From Theocolax elegans (lineage: Eukaryota; Arthropoda; Insecta; Hymenoptera; Cerocephalidae): 64,000 bases of DNA. Made by a program: the position numbers and the translations under genes. Shown here piece after piece: positions 26,901 to 37,100 of this stretch. The notes beneath the pieces are model-generated. The model saw only the letters and a list, made by a program, of their open reading frames with translations, was not told the DNA's origin and did not search any database. Position 1 is the first letter of the stretch. Each line of letters begins with the position of its first letter. The stretch is from positions 18,132,759 to 18,196,758 of the forward strand of contig CM047428.1 in assembly GCA_026168455.1 (NCBI GenBank), read 5' to 3'.

Positions 26901-29900
26901 AGGAAAGTTCATTGTCGAATATTTGTATTTTAAATACATATAATTGTTACAAGGATATTAAAGATTCTTTACAATTTAATCAAAATTAGACTATGCAAAC
27001 AACAATCTTATCATTTTTAATGGTTATATATATAATTCTATATCTCATTAATCTATTCTTGTTATTCTTTAAAAATGTTTCTTATCTGACAATACACAGG
27101 TTTTATTAATTACATTGCACGGAAAGAACATTTGTATTTACTAGAAAAACAACAATTTTTACACATTATTCGTGACGTTATAAAATGTATATAAAAAAGC
27201 TTTATACTTATTTAACTCAATTTTAATTTAGTATTGAGTATTATATCGCTTAGTTACAATCGATATTACGGAACTAAAAATGCGTCGTTTGATTTATTTA
27301 TTTTTTCTTCAATGTTTAATATTTTGTAAGTAAAAAAAAAATTAATTAACAACAATTTTAAATATACAATTATTTTGTCGAATGATAAATAATTTGCAGG
27401 TTGTCAATATGACTCGTCAAGCGCAAGTCCATTAGTGGGTAGCAAAGTGAGACCAGCTAAGAAAAATGAATTCGCTGCTGTCGTATCAATCGGCTACAAA
27501 GATAATGGTCCACATTTACCTCATTTTTGTACTGGAACACTTATTACAAAAAAGCACGTTCTAACGTCGTCGCATTGTCTAATCAACGAAACGATTAACG
27601 ATCTGCAAGTAACCGTTGGCAGTATAGACCAATTAGCTGGTAAAAAGCACGCGTTAAGCTCATGGATTACGTATGACGAATGGGTTGAAAAATTAGGTTA
27701 TAATTCTGAATTCCCGGAGAACGATATTGCTATATTAACAGTAAGTAATTAGAAATAAATATTTAATTATATTTCATTAAAGGTATTATGAAAATTTTAC
27801 ATGGATTTATCTTACGTTTTTTTTAGTTAAAAGAGCCAGTTAACGATCCAAATATAAAGCCCGCGACACTTTCCAAAGTACCAAAACGTAAACTACCTGG
27901 AACTACTGCTGTTGTTGCCGGATGGGGAGTAGCAAATGATAATAAAATTCCTAGGTATATGGAGACAGTCACCGTAGACGTAATAAAACTATCCGAATGT
28001 ACAGACATTCTACGAAAATTATCTAATACGAGAGCTGTCGTTCAGACGAATTATATATGCACTAATGCTAAACCCTATGCGTTAATTCAATTTGTAAGTA
28101 GACGCAACTTATATATTACCTTCACTAATTTATATTTTCTGTTATATTTTTAATGCATTGATAATTGATTAATGTAATTCTTCGTGGAATTTTTTAGGGT
28201 GATAGTGGAGGTCCTCTTTTCAGCAAGAATAATGAGCTTATCGGTGTAAACGATTCGACATCACCTAAATTTAAAAATCCAAGAGATCCGACCTTGTTGA
28301 ATTTGCATGCGAGTGTCGACTACTATAAAGATTTTATTCAAGACGTAATATCGTCTTAATTGTTTTATACCGAATAATCAATAATTCATCCTTATTTATT
28401 ATTTTTTTATTATACATATGTATATGATTATTTTAAGGAAAAAAATTAAAAAAAATTACATAAAAATAAATATTGTGTGAAACGTTTGAATTATGCCTAA
28501 CATGGATAATATCTATTGGTTTAGAGATTATTAAAAATATTACGGAAAAGTAAAATGTGGGAAAAGAATTAAGTCGCAACTGTGTTAAAAAGATCGTTGA
28601 ATTTATTAGGTCTTAGGGATATGAAAAAGCCTTGCGGCAAACCCTTTAAATTTTACAAACGTTTAATAATTGTACATATAGTAATCTGCATCGACTATCG
28701 AGTGTGTAAGTAGGTACGTGTCAATTCGTTTTTCGTATATGTAATCGTATTTGTTACGTTTGGGAGGAATTCGCTCGACTCCGTGAAACACCCACATGAT
28801 ATCGATTTCCTGATTACGCATGTATAAGGAGAATTCTCAAATCCTCGAGATCGGCTAAGAAGCAAAAAATCTCTATATGGTGAGTGTCAAACACTAAAAA
28901 GACATACATATTATTTGCTCGATTAGTTGAATTAATCAGCCAATGAACTTAATCAAACCATGAACTCGCAACTGTCACGAACTCCTCGATAACCGAAAAG
29001 AAGCACCAATTCTTTTGTTACACACTACGTGAATGTAAAATAAGGTTCGGAAAAACTAGTCGAGATGTCCAATTAGAATCACCAATCGTTACACCCAACG
29101 CTATTTAGTCAAATAGGTTTCAAAACTTTTCGGCTAATAGAGAGAAAACAATCGACCAATATTGAAGTATAGGCTTGTAATATCAAAAGCACTTTAACAA
29201 CGAAGACTAGATGGATACAAAATTTCCCGACCGAACGTCACGTATGCATATATGCATTTCTGTAGAAAAAAAAAACGCGAAGACGAAAAACACGTTACAA
29301 CTGAGTTATTGTATTTGAATTAAACCGCCATGATGACTGGGCATTCAACGTATAATTTACTCGAAGTTGTAAATTTGTTATAAATAACCCGAGATTTTTT
29401 ACTATATTAGACTTTCGTATGTTAAATAATATTCTCAATTTTCAACAGAACATTATCTATATATTTATTCAAATTTTCAAATGTTCGTGCTCGTGCGCGT
29501 GTCCACGCTATAAATATAATGTAATATTATAGAAGAGCAAAACGGAAATATAAATGATGATAATTTTATGATTATGATTAAAATATAGTAATGTGGTGTC
29601 GCTTTTACTAATTGGACGTTTTATAGGATCAGTTCCGGATGTTAAATAATGATAATACACTGAACTATATTTCACATTGTGTCTATAAAGAGCACTAACT
29701 TTAGAAAAATTTAGTTGTTTTGTTCTAATAATTATAGTATTATCATAATTTTTTTGTTACATTTTTTTCAGACCATTTTTTTCAGTCGTATTGCGAAGTA
29801 AATAATATTTTCGGCTGCAATCGATAACTCTATATATTGTTCAAAATTGAACAATGTATTATAATATTTCAATAATGTTGTATAATTACAAGTGTAACTA

Positions 29901-30846
29901 ACTGTACAAATAATTCAAAATAGAACAATAAAGTTATATTTTAAAAATCAATCTACCTTTCACTTACAAAACTTTATTTTAAGTTAAGTTAGTTAGAGTT
30001 AACAAATTCTGAAATTTATGAAAATTAATTATTTATAAATTATTAAATTAATTAATATTTTTATCGGTCTTACAGTCAATTATATGGGCAGTCAGATTGC
30101 CCCTACTTACAATCACCCCCGAAGAATCTATAAAAATAAAATTAAAAAATAAAAAATAAAAACACTAACTGAAAATAAAAACAAATTATTAATAAAGCAA
30201 TCTGACTGCCCCCTGCACCAAAAATCTACTAACCCATCAATAAGATTATAAATTATTTATAAATCTTTCAGGCTATTGCATTGGTTTCTAACAATATAGA
30301 TGTACATTTTCAAAGTTATAAGTTTATAATTAAAATGTAATAATTTAAACATAATACTTAAAGTGTGAATGAACAAAAGAATTGTTTCTTCTAAAATTAT
30401 CGCTCTCTCTACCATGCACTGCTATATGTTTTAAGTTTATTTTATAAATACATATACAATTTTGAATTTAAAACACTTTAAACACAATTTTTGGGTTCAT
30501 AAAAGTAAATCTCTGCAGTTTAAATACGATATTCCCTTGAGGGGTTAATATTATTTGCAGAATAATTTGATATCACTCGTCACTTCGTATTACGATAAAA
30601 ACTTACTTGAAATCTCCTGTAACCAATTGGTGGTTCCGCGTATCTGATACCGCGGAATAAATAATAACCACTTTTTTGATCACGAGTTCCATAAACGCGA
30701 GCTTCTCGATCGTGTTTGTTAACGAAAACAACTGGATCGTCAACTGGTGGTGGTGGTGCTGGACCACCACCAACGATGCATTCACTAACTTGGATGGTAC
30801 CAAGCGTTGCCAAAGCTAAAAGCACTAAACAACTCGTCCTGTCCAT
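23913..30846 (-). CDS. Secreted type-B carboxylesterase-like protein, catalytically dead (glutactin-like)
   Basis: Seven coding exons on the minus strand join in phase: 30607-30846, 26156-26435, 25890-26075, 25531-25810, 24969-25450, 24601-24880 and 23913-24399. They give 744 residues. A hydrophobic signal peptide (about residues 1-22) precedes an alpha/beta-hydrolase domain with the N-terminal FRGIRYAEPP motif, the GDEDCLFLNV motif and the HGGGF oxyanion loop. The nucleophile elbow, normally GxSxG, reads GQGTG (217-221), so Gly219 replaces the catalytic Ser. The acid (Glu361 in VVKDE) and the His (His494 in TGHGDDLGY) remain. Loss of Ser is typical of adhesion or matrix cholinesterase-like proteins such as glutactin and neurotactin. 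No membrane segment is seen after the domain, so a secreted matrix role is my inference. The last ~110 residues are Pro/Lys/Ser-rich with two LPLPKPT-x-IIP repeats (677-686, 696-705). Intron 1 (4.2 kb) holds a protease gene on the other strand. Confidence 0.9.
26702..26718 (-). repeat. Solo copy of the TACACGGAGA element end
   Basis: Read on the minus strand this is TACACGGAGAGAAAAAA, nearly the same as the start of the hairpin element at 21418. No partner arm was found nearby, so it is probably a truncated copy inside intron 1 of the esterase-like gene. Confidence 0.35.
27188..27199 (+). promoter_or_regulatory. TATA box of the nested serine protease gene
   Basis: TATATAAAAAAG lies 81-92 bases upstream of the protease ATG at 27280. 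A start about 30 bases downstream would leave a 5' leader of roughly 60 bases, which fits a compact intron-nested gene with its own promoter. Such AT-rich motifs are common here, so this is tentative. Confidence 0.4.
27280..28359 (+). CDS. Trypsin/chymotrypsin-like S1 serine protease, nested in an esterase intron
   Basis: Four exons join in phase: 27280-27325, 27400-27740, 27827-28093 and 28198-28359, giving 271 residues. A signal peptide rich in Leu, Phe and Cys (residues 1-17) leads into an S1 domain with no extra domains. The catalytic triad is complete: His74 in TSSHC, Asp124 in NDIAIL and Ser221 in GDSGGPL. The conserved AGWG segment is present. Of the usual disulfides, Cys42-Cys58 (C59, C75) and Cys168-Cys182 are kept, while both Cys191 and Cys220 (chymotrypsin numbering) are missing. 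The mature N-terminus would be LVGS (27-30), preceded by Ser-Pro rather than Arg or Lys, so activation by a trypsin-like enzyme is not obvious. It is probably a secreted digestive, venom or haemolymph-type protease; the substrate is unknown. It lies wholly within intron 1 of the esterase-like gene, antisense to it. Confidence 0.9.
28465..28470 (+). terminator. Poly(A) signal of the serine protease gene
   Basis: AATAAA lies about 105 bases after the protease stop codon (28357-28359), on the plus strand. Confidence 0.5.
30086..30211. repeat. Short inverted repeat flanking an A-rich core
   Basis: GGGCAGTCAGATTGC at 30086-30100 is matched exactly by its reverse complement at 30197-30211. They enclose about 96 bases of A-rich low-complexity sequence. 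This fits a very small MITE or a stem-loop. It lies in esterase intron 1. Confidence 0.55.
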
Positions 30847-32272
30847 TGCGAAGTTTGAACGAGGACTGACGAGATGATGATCGTTATGACATTATTTAGA
30901 CTATAACCGAGGATTCGAGATAAAATTAGGAGGAAAGAAGACAGATAAGGAATTTGACGGGAAATATATAAATTTGATGCAAAAAAATATTATATATGAG
31001 TTATAGAATTGAAAGTCGTTTTATAAACCGGAACACCTTGAAATTTTTACAAAATTTAATCGTTTTCATTATAACTAGCATCTTTTGATATTTAATGTTG
31101 AACGAGTGTCATGATATTATAATTCGCATATTACATCGTGTTTTTTTTTTCACATCGAAGATTAAGAAAACTATCGTTTAATCCTCTTTAATATACCAGA
31201 ATATATTTAACATTCGACTGTGCGCGCAAGGTTTTAAAAACATATGAGTATGTCGTTGCATTATAATTTCGAAACTTATATACGCAGGTATAAATATAAA
31301 TTAAATTATTTAAATAGATAAATAATTAGAATTGTAAACATGAAGTTCGAAATATACTATAATATTTAAATAATCATCTTAATACATACCAAACATATCG
31401 AAACATATATGTGATTCATAAATTTTATTATTTTTTACAAACCATAGTTTCATATATTGTCAATTTGATTAATAAAACATAGTACATTTTAATATAATTA
31501 GGTACCTTTTTTTTAAAAAAATATAAAAACTATTTTTAACAGATGTTTTTTTAACAAATTGAACCATTACAGCAAATGTTAGTTTTTTCTAGAATTAAAA
31601 TAAGAATAATATTACATCAAATTACATACGAATTAAAAAAAAACTCTGTACCAATTTAATCGTTGATGATTCATTAAAAATTGCTAATTGAATTGAAAAT
31701 GAACAAAGTATTACATATGTATATTTATACTTTGCTGATTAAAAAATATTATTCTAGAGAAAAAAGTATATATATGTTTCATTTTTTATTACTTTTTTAG
31801 TTATAAAAGTAAATAAATAAATATTTGGAAAAGAAAAGATGTTTAAATTTGGCGCCACGATTACGATCGGTGTATATATTGTAAACGAAGCTGTATGCAT
31901 ATTGTATAGTGCCCCCTACTCTTGAAAGATTGAAATCTTGTACGATTGTATGTATCCGAACTATAATCAAAACTAGTGATTCACGTGCGTCTACGAGTAA
32001 ACGGAGTGGCAGCCAGTCGGTTCTCAGCTCATGAAATGTGAAAGTCGTAGTGAAAGGATCTCTGGCAGAAAACTATATAGGTATAGATATAGTGCTCTAA
32101 AAGAGTGATAGTTTTAGAAACATCGTTTCACTAAAATTAATCCCACGCAGAACGACAATTTGCCGGGATATATTTTATACTTACCTTTAAATCATGAGAG
32201 AAACGTGAAATTCGTAGTAAACGCATTAGAATGCGATTTTCGGAAGGGTGAGGAAAGAGAGAAAAAAATATC
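30847..32272. promoter_or_regulatory. Divergent intergenic region between the esterase-like and DHHC genes
   Basis: The esterase-like gene reads left from 30846 and the DHHC gene reads right from 32273, so both 5' ends lie here. A TATATA-type motif at about 30962-30973 could serve the esterase-like gene with a leader of about 90 bases. The 31.0-31.85 kb middle is very AT-rich and featureless. From about 31.86 kb the composition becomes more mixed, fitting the DHHC promoter and leader. If transcribed, that leader has an upstream ORF of 26 codons including the stop (32031-32108). Confidence 0.45.
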
Positions 32273-33884
32273 ATGTTCGTGAGGGATCCTTGTGGTATCG
32301 TCTGCATAATCGTGACTTACGTCGCGGTTTTCTACGCTGATTATGTCGTCGTTAGATGGATTGTACTCCACACCATGCAGGATAGGTTTGTCTCATTATC
32401 CTTTTCTTTATTTTTTATACACATTTATTTCTTTCCCGATTCAACAATTGTTTATGAAAAATTGACAGCTTCTCTGTCAAACAGCAGAAGAGTAGACTGG
32501 CCAGTGTTCCTCAACTTCATTTATTTTGCATTGCTGCATAATGACGTCAGAGCGTTATTAATGTTTTGAAAGGGAAAATAAATTAACTTTTTTTTAGTAC
32601 TTTCTACATTTATTTTTATTTTCAATGTTTTCTAAACATAGCTTTATGCACGACGGTGCATTTAATTAATGAGTTATTTTATTATTACACCAATGTGTTG
32701 ACATTATTCTACATTTACATGGATTTATTATTAATTAAATATAATAAATGTTGAGTAAATATTGACAAGGGAGTCAATGCCATTTTACACTACATAAATA
32801 CTTTCTTGTTGATCATTGTCCTATTTTTACACAATATTAAAAATAATAATATGATTAACCACACTTCTATATTCAACCCTAAAATCATATTTAAACTTGC
32901 AAATTACAATTGTTTATGTAAATATTTTATATTTAAAATTCTTTTAATGCCCAATAGTATAATTTATTATTCAACTGAAGTTAATCATCGTGCAAATTTA
33001 AGCCTAATTTGTGCTTGTCATTTTAGTTTGTGGGGTCCATTCCACGTCGTTACTTTCAATACTGTTGTATTGTTGCTGATGATGTCACATTTGAAAGCAG
33101 TATGTAGCGATCCAGGATCTGTGCCGTTACCTCAATCGAGGATGGATTTTTCTGATATTCATACTGGAAGCTCGGGAGGAGACGATTGCGACGAGAGAGA
33201 TGACTGGACTGTGTGCACTAGGTGTGAAACGTATAGACCTCCTAGAGCTCATCATTGTAGAATTTGTAAAAGGTGTATTAGGAGAATGGATCATCATTGC
33301 CCATGGTACGACTCTTAATATGTACTAGCAATTTTATTATAATACAATATTAATATTCATTAAATTTGTAGGATAAATAATTGCGTAGGAGAGAGGAATC
33401 AAAAATACTTTATACAATTTTTGGTTTATGTTGGTGCATTAGCTTTATATGCAATAGGTTTAGTAATTATGTCATGGGTATTCGATTGTCCTCAGTGCAG
33501 CAATGACATTGCAATAAAACAAAGCCGCATGTAAGTACTGTTATGTAAAAAACAGCAATTAAATGTGAATAGTAGTTAAAATGATAATAATATTACTGAT
33601 ACTGTTATTTTAGTTTACACTGTGTGATATTAGTAATAGAATCTGTATTGTTTGGAATGTTTGTCATATCAATATTGATATATCAATTCCAAGCGATTCT
33701 CGATGATGAAACTGCAATTGAACGGGTACAAGGAGTTCATAGTCACCATAAAAATAAACATGCTTTTACATTGATGGCACAAGTTTGTGGCAAGAGTCAT
33801 CCTGTTTTGTGGTTACTACCTTGTCACAATCCACCACGGTATTCCTATAGAAGAGACGATCATCTAATTGATCATCAAGTTTAA
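32273..33884 (+). CDS. ZDHHC3: DHHC palmitoyltransferase, ZDHHC3/7 (GODZ) type
   Basis: Four exons join in phase: 32273-32385, 33027-33305, 33372-33530 and 33614-33884, giving 273 residues. The enzyme attaches palmitate to cysteines of membrane proteins, usually at the Golgi. The start [10 protein letters not shown] matches the ZDHHC3/7 opening, followed by a first membrane segment, then a second ([10 protein letters not shown]). The cysteine-rich domain has [23 protein letters not shown] and [12 protein letters not shown]; the catalytic DHHC is residues 126-129 and is split from the following NNC by an intron inside the Trp codon. Two more membrane segments follow, then DDETAIE, the counterpart of the TTxE region. 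Length is somewhat below that of human ZDHHC3 because the protein starts right at the RDxCGI motif. The donor of exon 1 (GTTTGT) is weak but phase and family sequence support it. The gene converges on eIF3k. Confidence 0.93.
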
Positions 33885-35415
33885 TTGAAAAAAAAGAGAA
33901 CTGAATCACAAATAATTTTATGAAAATGTTGGTGCATTATTATTTTTATGCTTAACTGAATATAATAATAAAATAATAATTTTATACTTCGCAGTAAGTA
34001 ACATTCAGTGAGGTATAAACAATTAAATTTTACCTCAAACAGCTTACTATAAACAAAATTTTGATATAATATTCAGGTACATTAACAAATTCAAACAAAA
34101 TTATTACTAACTCAATATAAAAACACAAATTGAATTTCTTTATAACAATTAATAAGCAATAGCTAATTGATTCGAATTACATAATTATCTTCATAAACGT
34201 TTATTTGTGATTAAAAATAATATAAATTAATTACAAGGTTTCAATTATTGTAATAGACAATTATAATAGAATTTATCATTGTCTTACATGAAATGTTAAG
34301 ATTTCTTCCTATACATATATTTTTTTCTATTAATACAATACGAAACATAAATAATAATTCTTTAAGAATATAAGTATAAATCTTCAGTCAAAATAAAATT
34401 ATTATGCCACTATTTTTTTATATTTTTACCAAAGGCAGTGTCAAGGCATCAGAAAGTATACATATGTAAAATATTTTTTATTCAGTAAATCTTAGTTTGG
34501 TATGCAATACCATAGGTAAAATACCAAATTCATAGTCAAATGCTCATAGATAAACTATAATTGCATTAAATACAAGTACAATTAAAATTATATATTGTAA
34601 TGAAAGCTGTGTACATATGTATCAATATATATTTCTATAATTTAGTTACGTATAATGTGTTTTTCGCTTGAAGGTTATTGTTTATTTTTTTCTGTTTATT
34701 CTATTATGTTTTATAAATACACATATAGTTTAATTATAATATTATGTACTATAGTATTATTTTTATAAAATTTTATATGCTCTGGCTGAAAGCAATTAAG
34801 TTTTTATATTTAAAGGAATTGTAATGTATACTATTGCTAATAAGTAGTTCAAGTTTTGATATACTAAATATTAACTTTAAATAAGAAAAAATGAAAGTCT
34901 TAGTATCAATTATTATAATTTATAATATTTTGTTTTTTTAAAGAAGTAATTATATTTTGTATGTGTATATGTAGTGGACTGAGGTAACAGGTTAAGGAGC
35001 GATATAGTGGACAATTTTGAATTTATATAAAGATCATTAATAATAAATTCCATGATTTCAAGTCTTTGGTATCTCCATATAATCTTATTCCATAAATTTT
35101 AATTCAAAGAATGTAATGACAGAATATGAACTTTAAACGAATATTGTGCGTTAACCATAAGTAGTAATTTATAATATGAAAATGTATTACTGTATTTAAA
35201 ATTTTATTTTATACTTATGTTAAGTTTGTTTATAATAATTTTAATATTGATTTTGTATCTGCTTTATAAAAACTAAATTATTAATATGCTGAAAATACTT
35301 TGAGAATTTCATTTTATATATTTATAAAAAATATAGTAGTTCTGTTTTACAATGTTATGAATTGTAATAACAAAATAAAACCAAAATAAAGTTAGAATTT
35401 TTAAAACCTTACAAG
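33885..35415. other. Convergent intergenic region, 3' ends of DHHC and eIF3k genes
   Basis: No open frame of note lies here. The sequence is AT-rich with several AATAAA-type hexamers. The first on the plus strand, at 33967-33972, is 83 bases after the DHHC stop. The eIF3k signal on the minus strand is at 35416-35421. The rest is probably long alternative 3' untranslated sequence or spacer. Confidence 0.5.
33967..33972 (+). terminator. Candidate poly(A) signal of the DHHC gene
   Basis: AATAAA is the first such hexamer after the DHHC stop codon. Later hexamers could give longer transcripts. Confidence 0.4.
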
Positions 35416-35421
35416 TTTATT
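35416..35421 (-). terminator. Poly(A) signal of eIF3k
   Basis: AATAAA on the minus strand begins only seven bases after the eIF3k stop codon (35428-35430), implying a very short 3' untranslated region unless a later signal is used. Confidence 0.45.
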
Positions 35422-35427
35422 ATTAAA

Positions 35428-36622
35428 TTACAAACATGCCGCCATCAATCCAGCAACATTTTCAAAATCAATTTTTTCTGTAATATTTTTTGTTTTAATA
35501 TTTTCGTCTTGACTCACAATGAATATAATGTTATCGTTTTCTTCCTTCCATCCATATTTTTTAACCCATTGCTTTAAAGTGTTTTCTACAAATAATAATT
35601 ATAATTATTTAATTTTATCTTTCTATTGTTAAATAAATTATAATTGTTTACAATTTTATTTACCACTTATTTGTGATTTTCCTCCCAAAAGATCAATTAA
35701 AAGCAATTTATTTATTGTCTGGAATGTAATGCCTACAACATGGCAGACAAATTTTCGAATAGAATCATTAAAACCAACTATTCTATTGCAAAGATCACTC
35801 ATTTTGTTTATTTGACTCCAGACTAAGTGAAATTGACATTGTTCAAGCATATTTGCCAGATCTAAAATATTTGAAATATCTGGATCCATCATCTGTAAAT
35901 ATATTAAATTTCATTAAATAATTGAGTATTTAAAATTAAAAATATATAAAAGATTGATTTAAATTTGTGTTATATTTGATGCATTTGTGCAAGATAATAA
36001 CATATTTAAAAAAGTCTAATAAAAAAAAGATTCAATTTTTATCTATTATTTTTCGATGTAATCCATAGCCATAATTACTTTTAACAGTTTTTGAATATAC
36101 TAAATTCACAATAGATACAATGATGTTTAAAATAATTCCTTTCAATAACAGTAGTAAAATCTAATAATTATCATAGAATTTAGTACTTACAATTCTCTCG
36201 TTTAATAAACATTTGCAAAGAACGAAGTCTGTGTGTGGTAAATTTGTTAATGCCTTAAGAAGAATAAGACAAGTTATATCCTTTTCAAAAGTATGTGGAT
36301 TGAGTTGATATAACTTTAAAACAGCTAAATTTGCATCAAGATCGTACGCATTTTCAGAAACTTGAATCTGAACATACTTTTCTAAAGTTGTTAGATTGTC
36401 TGGATTATACCTAAAAGTTTAAAAATATTTTACACGTTATGTAAATTTTGTCCCACACATCAACAGAAAATAATAAAATGAATTATATATTAGTAGAAAG
36501 CATGTGTTGTCAGATAGGTATTTGTTTAATATGTTATACATTTACATTAGAATAACTTAATATACATACCTTTCAATACCCATCAACATATCCACAAGTT
36601 TTTGTTTCATTGCCTCCGCCAT
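35428..36622 (-). CDS. eIF3k: Eukaryotic translation initiation factor 3 subunit K
   Basis: Four exons on the minus strand join in phase: 36570-36622, 36191-36410, 35664-35892 and 35428-35585, giving 219 residues, against 218 for human eIF3k. The protein is a non-core subunit of eIF3, which binds the 40S ribosomal subunit during initiation. Recognisable blocks are the MAEAMKQ start, [45 protein letters not shown], then the winged-helix part with [13 protein letters not shown] and KKYGWKEEN, and the C-terminal EKIDFENV. The ATG sits in a strong context (ACCATGG). It is transcribed away from DHPS, with about 480 bases between the two start codons, so the promoters may be shared. Nothing in the sequence suggests damage. 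Confidence 0.97.
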
Positions 36623-37100
36623 GGTAACTTTATTTTACAATTTTAGCTTTAGTTATTTAAATTTTACAAACTACAGGGTGCTAAATATACAAAAACACAA
36701 GTTACAAAAGAGGTTAGGTTAGAAAAGAATGTTTCACGAGCCGGATTTCAGCCTTCGACTATACATGGCACATAGAGTTATAAGATCTGAAAGTTGATGC
36801 AAGTGAATTCCTGAATTACTTTATATCGGTAAGAAAGAATTTTGCAATTGTAAAACACGTGTTGCGCATGATCATGAAATGAATGAGTTAAATGTTCATC
36901 TTCTTATCACCAGAGGCATTGCGCTCGTCTATATTTAGTGTATACAATACACACACACACCGTTTCAACCGCGATCAGTATTCAGTACTTACAGTGTTTT
37001 ACGGGTTGCACTGTACGAGTTACACCGACTGTAATTTTATAACCTGTGTACTTTTTTTGTTACTAATGGATATTGCGGGATATTTTTAAAACGAGGACTT
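36623..37100. promoter_or_regulatory. Bidirectional promoter region of eIF3k and DHPS
   Basis: Only 478 bases separate the divergent start codons of eIF3k and DHPS. No clear TATA box lies at the expected spacing for either gene, as is usual for housekeeping promoters. The DHPS side has an upstream ATG at 37066 that opens a seven-residue frame ending at 37089. A longer frame in the same phase starts at 36892, if transcription begins that far up. Confidence 0.6.

Larger units (their letters stand above)
28360..30585. other. Remainder of esterase intron 1, non-coding
   Basis: A poly(A) signal for the protease (AATAAA, 28465-28470) lies at the left. Beyond it the sequence is AT-rich with no supported exon. 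It contains a short palindrome at about 29838-29860 and a small inverted-repeat element at 30086-30211. Confidence 0.55.

Noticed and set aside
32806..33026. Open frame running from inside intron 1 into exon 2 of the DHHC gene
   Set aside because: The exon 1 RDxCGI start and the split Ser codon match the ZDHHC3/7 family, so the intron frame is chance. The polypeptide before exon 2 has no family similarity.
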